64,000 bases of DNA from Ascarosepion bandense (Eukaryota; Mollusca; Cephalopoda; Sepiida; Sepiidae), in contig JBBBDQ010001456.1 of NCBI GenBank assembly GCA_037127315.1, positions 2,385,501 to 2,449,500 of the forward strand, read 5' to 3'. Each line of letters opens with the position of its first letter. Positions within the stretch are counted from its first letter, which is position 1. Positions 51,632-62,466 of the stretch are shown in pieces. The translations under genes and the position numbers were made by a program. The notes under the pieces were generated by a model. The model was not told the DNA's origin. It made no database searches and saw nothing but the letters and a program-made list of their open reading frames with translations.

Positions 51632-54386
51632 GAAAGTGACTTGTTGCACCTTTTTGACATGAAGTGGAAAGATAGAGCCACAAGTTATCATGAGAGCGAA
51701 AGTTATAAACACTGTGCAGTGCCTCATTCCCTCAGCAAACAGGGATTTAGCTCCTTGAAAGACTCGTTTACATTTATTATGAATTGAATGCATTATGTTG
51801 GTGGCTAAAAAATTAGTTCAAAGCGTCGAGCAAGACAATTTTTCTCTTCAGAATCTATCTTACATATCTATAAGTCTACCATTTGACCATGTTCGGAATA
51901 TTGCTGCCACATGATCTGGTACCCATGCTATTTATCTTGAACTCCTTGATAAAATCTAAAGAAGAATCAGCAATATTATTCATTTTGATCTGGCAGCTTG
52001 GCTCCAGTCATTTTTCATTGTTGTAAAGTTACCTCACTGAGTCTTTTCTATAAATATTTTCATGATAATTGTTCAGATGAGCTCTTCACTATGGTGTCTA
52101 GACTTTGAATTTAAGCACAGTACTAGACTGGTGTTAAGATCTCATCAAACTACAGTTGATCTGGCTAGATGTAGCCATAAATTCTATGCTAACAGTTTCT
52201 TGTATTGCTCATGGAACTCTTTTTTGGCTCCATGCAATCCGGCTAACTTTAATCTGTAAAAATTTACTTGTCATTCACTATCTACTGTCCTAACTCTTTT
52301 CTTTCTTCGTTCATTATTAATATTTCTGTTCCTAATTCCTGCCCTGTTGGCTGCCAGCTGTGTTTCTGTAGAGAAGTAAAACTCTCTCTCTACCCCAATG
52401 ATGCCTGAGGGCTGGTTCCTGGTAATTGAGGGCTTTAGGTGCTAGATAGAATACTTCTGAATTCCAGCACACTACTTTGACCTTTATTTGAACTAGACAG
52501 GTGGTTAGAGAGGCCCAATCTGATTGTTTGGCTAGTCATAGCTAGTCTTCCACCCATCAATAAATTCACAGCCTATGAAAAAAAAAAAAATCATGTGCAT
52601 GCCAACCAAATTTAATCAAATCGGTACAAGAAGGCAGTGGCAAGTTTCAAATCAGGTTGTAACTAAAATTCAACAAAAATTAATACATATTCAGCTTCAC
52701 AGGGTTAGATGAATGAAAAAAAAATAATGACGACTACATATAAATACTAAACATTTTTGTATCCCTGAGATGCTTAGACAAATGGGATTCCCCCCCCCCC
52801 CCCCATGATAGGGCTCTGAGAATAGTGGGGAGCAAAGGTGATGAAAATATGGCAACAAAAAAAAAAATAAAAGGACCCCTATCTAAATGAAATTCTGATA
52901 ACAAATCAGAATTGCATAGTTACTTCCCTTAATATATAGTAATGGAGTCATTTGAAGAAACTCCTTTTACAAAACTATTACCATTCATAATTGAAAAAAA
53001 AAAAGGATATACTCTCCAATTACTCCTATAACTGTTAAAAAGAAATTAAACAATACAATAATTCAAGTGGGGAAAAAAAATTAATGCAGAAAAAATCCTC
53101 AAATGGTCAACATTTAATAACTGAAAAATCAAAATCTATCCACACCAAAGTCTAAACACATCTAGAGGTGTAATCAAAAGTCCAGACCTCACAACTTGCT
53201 CTCTAGAAGAAATCAAAGTTAACTTAAAAAAAAATAAATTTAATAGATGTAACCAGAATAACAAAAAACATAGCGAAACCATAAACACAAATACATACAT
53301 ATTAAAATTCAACACACCCAAATCCTCAAATAAAATAAAAATAGGTCATATCATCACAAAAGTAGAAACTTACATTCCCAGACTTTTATGATATCATGTC
53401 TGTTAATGTACTAGAATTCTGGTATGTTCAATATGCAGCAGTAAATATCAAGAAACTGAGTGCAAAGGTACCATAAAATCAAAGCTGGCCTCCATATTCA
53501 CATCTATATAAAGCTTTTCAAAAAGCAAAAGAAATCAAATATAAGAGAAATATAAGTTTTCTTGAAGCCAGGAAAATCATTGAAAACACTTGAGAAAAAT
53601 TATTACAATAAACCATGCAAATGCAACTAGATCCCAGCAGCACAGTAGTGAGAAATATCTGTTAATTAACAACATTAATTCAGGAGCTAAAGAAATTAAT
53701 TGAAATAATGAAAACTGATATCAACAGAGAAAAGCAGTGTTTTACACATCACATACAAAAAACTGATATTATTAATCACAATATAAAAAATTTAACTGGC
53801 TAAATTTTGAAATTAAAAGACCAAAAGAATCATCTTGTGACACATCTTGATCTAGAAATTCCTCACCTTTTTGTTAGAGATCTTCTTCTTTGAGGAAGAT
53901 CTCCAACAAACAAAGCAAATAAAAAAGCAAGAAAACACACAAACTAGTCAAAAAGAAAACTGTAAAGAAGATATCACCTAAAATCAACCTAGAAAAATGG
54001 AAACTCAAGACAACCTAACAAAACATCAACATAACAATCATGGTTAATAAAATTATTCAGTGGAATGCAAGAGGGATAAAAGCTAATTGAAACGAATTTT
54101 TGCTTATTGTAGATTTATGTCCTGTTATCATTTGCTTTCCGGAACCTTTTTAAAGGACAATAAACAAGTAGATATTAAAAACTATACATCATACGATTTT
54201 GTTAATAAGTGAAAACAGATCTTCAGGTGGTTATTATACATTCCAGAGCAAAATTTACTTGAATATAGCACTACAGGCATTCCTCCTGATGATCCTATAA
54301 ATGAAACTGAATTAGATAAACTACTGCAGCAGCTCCCAAAACCATTTATTTCAATGGAAGATTTTAATAACCATAACATCATATTT

Positions 54387-55690
54387 TTTTTTTTTATCAT
54401 TTCACCATAAGCAAGGCAGGACCACCACTAGTGCACAGAGAGTTACATTGAGTGAAAAGAATGGGTATAGAGGGTATTGAGGAAAGGATAAGAAATGAAT
54501 GGGATTCAAGAAGATAGAAGATGGCAATTGACATTGTTATTTAACGTTTTGAGATTGTAGCTATAAAGGAAGCATGTAAATGAGACAGGGTTTCACAGGC
54601 GAGATTTTTGCAAGAAAAAATTGTTGGAGTAGAAATGGTGGTTACATTTAGCCATTTCAGTGGTAAAAGGGTGGGACCTAGATGCAAATTTTGTAGCATG
54701 CTTAAATTCATGTGATTGGGGTATCAGGGGAAAAAGCTCATCAGAGCAGTTGTCATGAAAATATTTGTAAAAAAACAGGAAAGCCACATCACATCAGTGA
54801 GAAAGTGACTGAAGTAGAGATGCAAAGCCAGGACCAATTATGTTGCAGATACTTCTTTGGATTTTGTCGAGAACTTCAAAATGAATAGCAGGAGCACCTG
54901 TCCAGACATGGCAGCAGTATCAAATTCATAGATGGATGGTAGATTTATAAATGTGCAAGATGGATTCTTGTGTGAAAAACTTTCTGGCCAACACAGAAAC
55001 CTACCCATCCTAGCAGTAGATGGAGTTATAGATCCAATATATTGTTTCACTTCAAGTCAGGTGAAAAAGTGAGGCCAAGAAGGCATAGTATGTCACTGAT
55101 AGCTGGCAGAAAGATTTCTCAATGGCAGTTAAAGGAGAGCAGTTTTTTTTTTTTTTTTTGTTTTGAGGCATAAACATTTACAAGTCATTTCCTGCTTCAT
55201 TTAACCACTGACTGGAGGTTTGTTTCAAGAGCAGTGGCCAGGTTTACTTTGTCATCCTTGGCAGATTTCCTATTAAGACAGAAGTAAAATGGTGGTGTCA
55301 TCTGCATAGATGCCTACTTGGAAAATGATGACATCAAGAATAACATTGATGATGATCAGAAACATTGTAAGAATTAGGATACAGCCTTGAGGGGCACTCA
55401 CTTTCATGTGAAAGGATCTGAAAGCTTGTCCATTTAAAACGACCTTCATTTCACAATTTGATATGAATGATTTGATTAAATCAAATAATTGTTCAGAAAT
55501 ACATATTGTACATACCCTAGAGCTTGCGTAGAAGCCTAGCATGTCAAACCCTATCAAAAGCAACAGCTCAAGCTTTGCCATTATTATCAAGAGCCAGGTA
55601 TACATATTCAGTGAGTGCTGTTATCAGCAGTAAACTTGGCAAAGTGGAAGCTATACTGTTTGTTACAAAAATAATAAGAAGGGAAGATTA
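54387..55690 (-). mobile_element. LINE 3' half, antisense, nested in the I/Jockey-type LINE
   Basis: The poly-T at 54388-54399 is the poly-A tail of a minus-strand element. On that strand, from 55605, come ISNCEMKVVLNGQAFRSFHM, APQGCILILTMFLIIINVIL and VGIYADDTTILLLS (RT palm, Asp pair kept). The C-terminal FTQESILHIYKSTI-like part and FFYKYFHDNCSDELFPLIPQ follow. It is 5'-truncated within RT, as is usual for LINEs. It splits the endonuclease of the surrounding LINE, of which about 20 codons are missing. Confidence 0.82.
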
Positions 55691-57429
55691 ATGGAAGATT
55701 TTATCAATAGAAACAATATATGTCTATACAATGGCAAGTCATATACTTATCTCCTCCTACCAAGCAATACATATACAGCAATAGATCTAAAGTGATCCTG
55801 CAACATACCTAGACAATAGCTGGAAAGTACATTATGATACATGTGGTAGTGATCACTTCCCATTTATGTTGGAAATATCTGGATCTTTGCTAGTTGAAAG
55901 AGCACCATATTTGAAAATTAAGAAAACCAGATGGAAGGAATTTAAAAATGCATATGCCCTAAAAATTACACCAGAAGTCAATGTAGACAATACAGAGCAC
56001 ATTACTTATTTTACAAAAACACTTTTTAGTATTGCAGAACAAATCCAAATCTACACCTGTCAAACATGGTAGACCTTGGTTAAATGTAAAAAAGTAATCA
56101 GATTGTGTCATGTGGCTTTACATAAGTTCAAATTCCATCCAACCCCCAAAAATCTGGATACCGATTAAATAAATAGAGCTAAAGTAGAATAATTAAAGAA
56201 TCTAAATGATCCTCATGAAAAAAATTAAAAGCTCTCTATTGAGACATTTATGTCAAAGCAATATCAAAGCAACTAACAGAGGATATTGCAAATTAGCACA
56301 AAACTTCTCTTAAATAATACTAGTTAACTATTTCAAAATATTAGAATAAATGAAAAGAGGAAAAAAATTAAATTTCTACTCTAACAATAAAGAAAATTAC
56401 AACCAGGCTCTTACTTTACCAAAATTATTAGAGTAGATAAAATCCCTCAAACTATGATCCAATCACACTTATGAGTTGCTTATGCAAAATGTTTGAAAGA
56501 ATTGTTAATAATAGGCTTACTTGGTTTTTTTAAAGTTAATAATAAAATTACAAATTTCCAATCTGGCTTCAAAAAGAACAAAAGCACAATTGATCACCTG
56601 GTCTGACTGGAGTTTTTTTATCAGAAATTCTTTCACTAAAAAGGAACATTTAATGACAGTTTTCTTTGACATAGAAAAGACTTATGATACCTCATGGAGA
56701 TATGGTATCATGAAAGGCATAAATGAAATGGGTCTTAAAGAAAGATTAACAATTCTTATCACTAACTTCCTGACAGAAGGAGACTTAAATGTTCTTGTCT
56801 GTATCGCTCTTTCAAACCTATATAAACAGTCAAGGAAGCATATTATCGGTAACACTCTTCAGCATCAAAAATTGCATTATTAAATGCTTGAACCTTGGAG
56901 TTGACTGTTCACTGTAGATAACTTTTAATATGTTACAGATGGAAAAATGTAAATACAATTGTACAGCAATTCCATCAGCATCTCAAAGTAAACAAGTGGG
57001 CCATAGAAAATGGATTCAGATTCTCTAGACAAAAAACTCAGTGTATACATTTCTGCAAATCTCGAAAGCGACACCATAATCATGAATTAAGACTCAATAG
57101 TACAGAAGTGCTAGTAGTAGACCAGCAAAAATGCTTAGGAATAATCTTTGATAAAAAAATTATCTTTCATAACACATATAAAATATTTTTGTGAGAAATG
57201 CAGTAAAGCAATCATCATCAATCATCTCATTAAAGACAGTGAAGCCGGCAGACAGATGCTACTGAAACTCTATTAGACATTGGTTAAATCTGAATTGGAT
57301 TATAGATGCTTCAACAAGAAAATCATATATAAAAGAACTTAATATCATTCCTCACCAGGGTCTGTGACTTGTTCTAGGAACCTACAGTATGTTTTCATTT
57401 GAAAGTTTATATGTCAATGCACATGGATA

Positions 57430-57722
57430 CACTCCTGATCAAAAATTTAAGACCACTTAAAAATCTTTAAAAAGAAATATTTTTTTACAGATATATTTTA
57501 AACTCCTACCACTTAAGGTTACCAATACTACAATCTAAAAGGTTATGGAAACAAAAAGCTACATTCCAAACATTTTATTTAGAAATTTACATTTTTATAA
57601 AATGAGGTGATTTACACATGATCAAAATTATAAGACCAGAGACAAAAATTCTATGAAATTGTACAAAAAGTGTATGAAAACATTCAACAACCAAATTTAA
57701 TAATGAGTTCTACCCCCACTGC
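57430..57722 (-). mobile_element. Truncated Tc1 end, same family as 15427
   Basis: It is the reverse complement of 16673-16978: it starts CACTCCTGATCAAAAATTT after a TA and runs through the long inverted repeat to GAGTTCTACCCCCACTGC, just past the transposase stop. The transposase and other end are absent. It sits between RT and RNase H of the I/Jockey-type LINE. Confidence 0.9.
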
Positions 57723-57915
57723 TGATCAAAAAAATCTGATCAATCCAAACTTATAAACAAAATCAATATACTTTATAACCAAAAGCACATCATATTTTCT
57801 TATATCCCTTGCTATATAAACATCCAAAGAAATGGAAAGGCAGATAAGACTGCTAAAGAATCACTAAAAATGAATATATCAAAAATCAAAAGTCCCTCAC
57901 ACAGATTTCAAAACA

Positions 57916-57916
<1 letters not shown>

Positions 57917-57974
<58 letters not shown>
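57917..57974. repeat. (TA)n microsatellite
   Basis: 29 uninterrupted TA units, directly after the LINE RNase H remnant, so it may have grown from the tail of that element. Confidence 0.97.
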
Positions 57975-57978
<4 letters not shown>

Positions 57979-60300
57979 CCTCTGCTAAATCACTGAAAAA
58001 AAAACAGCACAGTATGAAGGAAAAAAGGCCCCAAGCTTAATAAAAACAAAGTTTTTCCATCAAAATGTTTGTTAATATTAAGAGGAAAGTATTTTATAAT
58101 TATTTAAAAAAATTTCTAATCCTTTCTAACCTGTTCAGAATTTTGGTAAAAAATCTTGTTTTGATTTTCATTAGTGAGTAACCAAATCATTATGAGAGTT
58201 TACAATGGATATAATATTATGTAACTCAATTTTTTCCCCGTGCAAAACACATTAATTTGGAAATTCTTGCAAAAATCCAATAGTTGTCTGATTTTAATGA
58301 AACTTTCATGAAATTGTTTTTGAAATTATTATTTGAAAAAAAAAAAATCTTGGTAAAAATATTTTATTTTTTACATCATGTAAATTCATGAAATTTTAAG
58401 AAATTAAATTTTGTTGGGAAAATTGGTTTTATTAGTTAAACACAACTCATTGGGGAATGTAAATTATTTATTATTTTTTTCAAACATTTTACTTTTGTTT
58501 CTAAAAATCTGCTCTTTATAGTAAAATAAAAAATGCAAAAAAACTATGACATTTAATTAGATAAGCTTTTAATTGCATTAATAAATAATATAAATTAAGG
58601 ACATTATAGTCTGAAGAAAAAATATTTTTGATTAATAATAAAATTTTAAAAGAATTGTTTTAATTTTTTTTGTTGCAATAATTTATAAAATTTCAAAAAT
58701 ATTTTAAAAATACTTCAAATATTTGTTGGCATTAGTTATTAAGTGAAGACTATATTTATGAATAGAAAATTGTCAAGTTTAATACAGATCGTGTCTTCGT
58801 ATTTTGAAAATAATTTTTTTTCTGTATTTGAATTCTTTTTTTTTTGTCTAGTAATTCCTGTGTGTACATTAAATGTTCATGTGTTTCATGGTTTCTTCCT
58901 CTTATAGGAAACATTTGGACAATTATGTTACTTGTGATCATCATAGACACTTAGCTTATTTCACATCTGGAAGTTGTCACTTGTATAAACATATGAGGGA
59001 AAGTTCAGAAAGATCAACATTCTGTGATAAAGAAATAATTTTAGTCTAAATTTCATGCTATAAATAATACTTGTGTTAATCAGATAAAGTTAACATTAAA
59101 TTTGCTAATTTTCTAAAAATAACATGTCACAGGTGCATATTTTATTTTTGTAGGATTTTTAAAACCGCAAATTAACTTTTGTTTACAAGTGTATTGATTG
59201 CTCAAAAATGGACAAAAAAATCTAAAAATTCTAGATTCTAATAAATATAATTTCTGTTTGAAATACACCAGAGTATTTTCCTTACTGGAAATAGTAAATT
59301 AAATCATTTAGCTTTCAATTAAAGTTAAAATAAAAGTTTCAAGAAAATTTTTTATTTTTAAAAATTCACTTTAAAAGTTAGCTATTGAAAATGACAGATA
59401 GTACCTAAATATCTATGTTAAATAAGTGGCAAAAATTATGGAATAATCACCGAAATAATAAATTGCTCAAAATCAAACCTACACTTGGAATAAGACACCA
59501 CAAAACCAGGCTTTCCTAAACAGTAGTCTTAGCAAGACTGAATATTGAATTGAATATAACAATATTACACATTCATTTCTTCCAAAAGATGAGGATCCAC
59601 CTAAATACATAGTATGCCAGGAGACTTACACAGTAAAACGATGGACTGTGCTGAATTTGCCTATATTATTAAATATCTTTATAAGGTGAATAGCCTTAAA
59701 GTACTTTTGAAATCGTTAATGAAAAAACATTTTGACCAAATTGAGGAATAGTAAATTATACAACAAAATTTAATCCAGACAACCAGTCTTCAATTATATT
59801 TCACAAATTTTAAAACTTCCTAAGATATTGAATAAAAATCTGATTTTCAGCATTAAATGACCCAAGAGGGTTGATATGCTGGTAAAACAAGCAAATAAAC
59901 AAAACTATTCCTACTTCTTTTATAGCCTGTAAACTCTTGTGTCTTAGTGGTTTTACTGCCTTGCATGGCGTGATACTGATTATAAAAAAAGAAAATCAGT
60001 ATTATTGATTCAACATCTGCCCAATCAAATGGAAGCTTGAGAATCTAAAATTTTGGTTCAGTTAAGCCTATCTCTATAATATAAGCGGAGGAGAATTTAC
60101 ATTTAGACAGCAGTATAGCAACTAATGGAGAAGCGACCACATTGACAGACCAGAAATGACACATCAGCACAACATGGTGGCATCACAAAATTAAACAGAT
60201 TGCTACCTTAGGATTGAAGAAACAAATTGTAGCTATCATGCCATGTACAAGGATATTTTTTTCTCAGCTGAATTCATTATTTTTTATTTTCCAAGATAAT
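57975..60300 (+). other. AT-rich stretch without genes
   Basis: Very AT-rich, with stops in all frames. The only recognisable piece is the tail motif at 59849. A final ACOX exon was searched for and not seen. Confidence 0.55.
59849..59905 (+). repeat. Shared retroelement 3' tail, copy 3
   Basis: AGCATTAAATGACCCAAGAG then GGTTGATATGCTGGTAAAAC and an A-rich end, matching 18056 and 23011. No SINE head is recognisable in front. Confidence 0.55.
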
Positions 60301-60889
60301 AGGCCCGCCCTATTGGCGGGGCATCAGAATATGCCAACTGCCCCCCTGCAGAGGGTAAAAGTCCCTAAATGAGGCCACCTGTTGACCGTGGGTGGCGACC
60401 CGTAATGCTTGAGACTGGAATCCTGGTGGTTGAGCTGATTATGTCCAGGATATTATAAGGACATGATCTTGCAACACACCACTTTGGTCCACTTTGATCC
60501 AATCAATCGGTTGGTCATGTGTAGCTCTAAATCTGACAAACATAACAAGAAAATATGCCCACGCTCTCCAATAAACGGATTTAGTAAGCAGTGGCTGAAG
60601 GGTCAATCAACTTGCTGGACAATGGACCCAACATGGCCATGAAACTGATAGTCTTACTAAAAAGAGGCTTTAAAATAAACTTTTAGTAACAATGGTCGAG
60701 CCACAAATGCTTGGACCCACAAACACAAAGAGTATATCCCTCATGTATCCCTGTTGTGTTGGGGCGAATGCCCCCTCCCCCCAACACCTCCCATATAGGG
60801 CTCTGAGGCAGGTGGGGAGCAGGAGAGATGAAAAAAAACAACAAACACCAAATATGTACTACAACAAGCCTAAAAAAAAAAAAGAAACC

Positions 60890-62110
60890 ACTCTGAAATC
60901 TCTGACCTTACCAGTGCAGTCTCAGAAACTGAAAACAAAAAACAAACCTTCCCTACATATATCGTTATAGAAACAACTGAAGGAGAACCAATAACTAAAA
61001 TGTCTCCATTCAAAATAGAAAGAATCTTATCAGATAAAATCAAACCAAAAACAGCCAAAAACTAAGTAACAGCACACTATTAATAGAAGTAACAAACCAA
61101 AAACAAGCAACAGAAATCTCCAAATGGAAACTTTTTGACAACCAAAAAATCAAAACCTATCCCCACAAAACATTAAACACTAGCAAGGCCTGATCAGAAG
61201 TCCTGAACTATCATTGTGCTCCTTGAAAGAGATCAAGAGCAACCTTAAAAATCAAAATGTCATAGACATCAAGAGAATTCAAACAAAAAAAGGATCCGGT
61301 GAAATAGTCAATACAAATACCTACATTTTAACATTTAACACTCATCAAACCCCAAACAACATAAAAATAGGATATGAAAAAATAAATATTGAACTCTACA
61401 TCCTAAATCCACTCAGGTATCACACCTGCCAAAGACACCATCGAGACCGGTGTATGTGGGAATTTGTGTCTTCTCGTAGAACCTGGAACACTGCTTCACT
61501 AGGGACTCCGTTTCCTGCGCACCGTAAGCAAAATGCTGTCTCCCGAACACCGGTGTAGCCTTCTCGAGTCTTCAATGGCAAAGTGCCTCTGAAACAGAAG
61601 TAGGCTCTTTTTATGTGTTTTTTGGTCTCATAATTTCTCACTCTTGAAGAGCCTTGCTTTCACCAATGACGCATGTGCCATGTCATTCCAAAAACTGCCT
61701 TGCATGAGCTCGCCTCGCGGTTCCATTACATCTACGAACGCACGTGCAGACAGACTGCCTTCTCTTGCTTCGGTGAGGTAAGTCTCTACCACAGTGTACA
61801 CGCTCATCAGTATGCATGAGATACGGGGATAACGAGATACATGCTGACTGTCAAAAAAAAAAACAAAATCAAGATGGTCATCAAGACCATAGTGCAAGTT
61901 TACCCCCGAATCAAATAACAATACAACAAAAACAAATCCACCCAACACCAAAGACTTAGTGAAACTACTCAATTAAATGAGAGAACTAATGGAAGATTTA
62001 AAAAAAACTATGAAACAAATCAACACCAAAAATAAAGATTACATAACAAAGAGCATAAACAAAACTGGCCAAATCTCCCAAACTAAAACTCAACCCAAAA
62101 ATCCATAAAA
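60890..62110 (+). pseudogene. LINE ORF1 (gag-like), interrupted
   Basis: The readable part is 61214-61430: EIKSNLKNQNVIDIKRIQTK, VNTNTYILTFNTHQTPNNIK, and IELYILNPLRYHTCQRHHRD with the start of a zinc knuckle. A GC-richer insert follows. After it, GHQDHSASLPPNQ at about 61877-61915 looks like the next knuckle. ORF1 binds the LINE RNA. The matching relic at 53100-53400 has no insert. Confidence 0.65.
61449..61878 (+). other. GC-richer insert with an A-run, inside LINE ORF1
   Basis: About 430 bp with clearly higher GC than its surroundings, ending in TGACTGTC and an 11-base A run. CATCGAGACC (61439-61448) before and CATCAAGACC (61879-61888) after match in 9 of 10 bases, which could be a target duplication. 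Both also fall in repeated zinc-knuckle codons, which could explain the likeness. The minus strand is open for 114 codons (61628-61972), but I recognise no protein. Confidence 0.5.
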
Positions 62111-62466
62111 TCTTAAGATACTACAACACCCATAGAAACAACTCCCCTTACAGAAAAAAAAGAAAACCGACTTCAAAAGACACTCAGAAAACCTCACCCA
62201 ATAAAGAAGTAAAAAGCAAAATAAGCAGATCACATTCAACCTTCAGACCAAGAGACAACACAAAACAGTTTGAGGGAATGGATATGGAAGAACAAAGACC
62301 AGACACATATGACTAAAAAACAACAACAAAGTATAACACTTATGTGTGCATATATATATTTATATATATAAACAAACCAAACTACCTTTCCCTTCTCTAG
62401 AATCTCTGCTCTTACTAGACAAACAAAAACTACCACAATACAAAACTCAAAACCAAATTACCAACC

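Larger units (their letters stand above)
50230..52590 (+). mobile_element. Non-LTR retrotransposon (ORF2 part), rearranged
   Basis: It contains, in order, the linker between endonuclease and RT (SSPQFTIAYSAAIIHRNHYF), RT parts (LKNCASELALVLSKLYKKW, GKQYGFCFSKSTADVLTIIA, PTLFSIFINDILDD, YADDIKADQS) and the C-terminal region (HYVGG ... SESILHIYKSTI, SLSLFYKYFHDNCSDEL). A poly-A run at about 52577-52590 marks the 3' end. Many stops. A stretch at 51705-51790 is an inverted copy of 50495-50580. Confidence 0.82.
52740..57920 (+). mobile_element. I/Jockey-group LINE with RNase H, interrupted and degraded
   Basis: The start shares AGGGCTCTGAGAATAGTGGG with the 5' region of the copy at 60301. ORF1 remnants (about 53060-53420) match 61100-61440. 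Endonuclease remains lie at 54040-54385 (IIQWNARGIKAN, MEDFNNHN) and 55700-55870 (TYLLLPSNTYTAIDL, YDTCGSDHFPF-like). The RT is at 56450-57400 (MSCLCKMFERIVNNRLT). An RNase H end (IPCYINIQRNGKADKTAKES) lies at 57805-57870. A minus-strand LINE and a Tc1 end interrupt it. Confidence 0.78.

Noticed and set aside
54353..55720. ATGGAAGATTTTA on both sides of the nested LINE as a target duplication
   Set aside because: On the left it lies ~20 bp away from the poly-T border, and both copies are explained by different endonuclease codons.
58750..59050. Possible ACOX terminal exon after a CTTATAG acceptor
   Set aside because: The following frame stops early and lacks the DAFDF or YDGNVYE-type motifs expected at the C-terminus.
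61628..61972. 114-codon antisense ORF as a real gene
   Set aside because: It crosses from the GC-richer insert into LINE sequence, so it cannot be one protein; the A-run suggests the + strand is the transcribed one.
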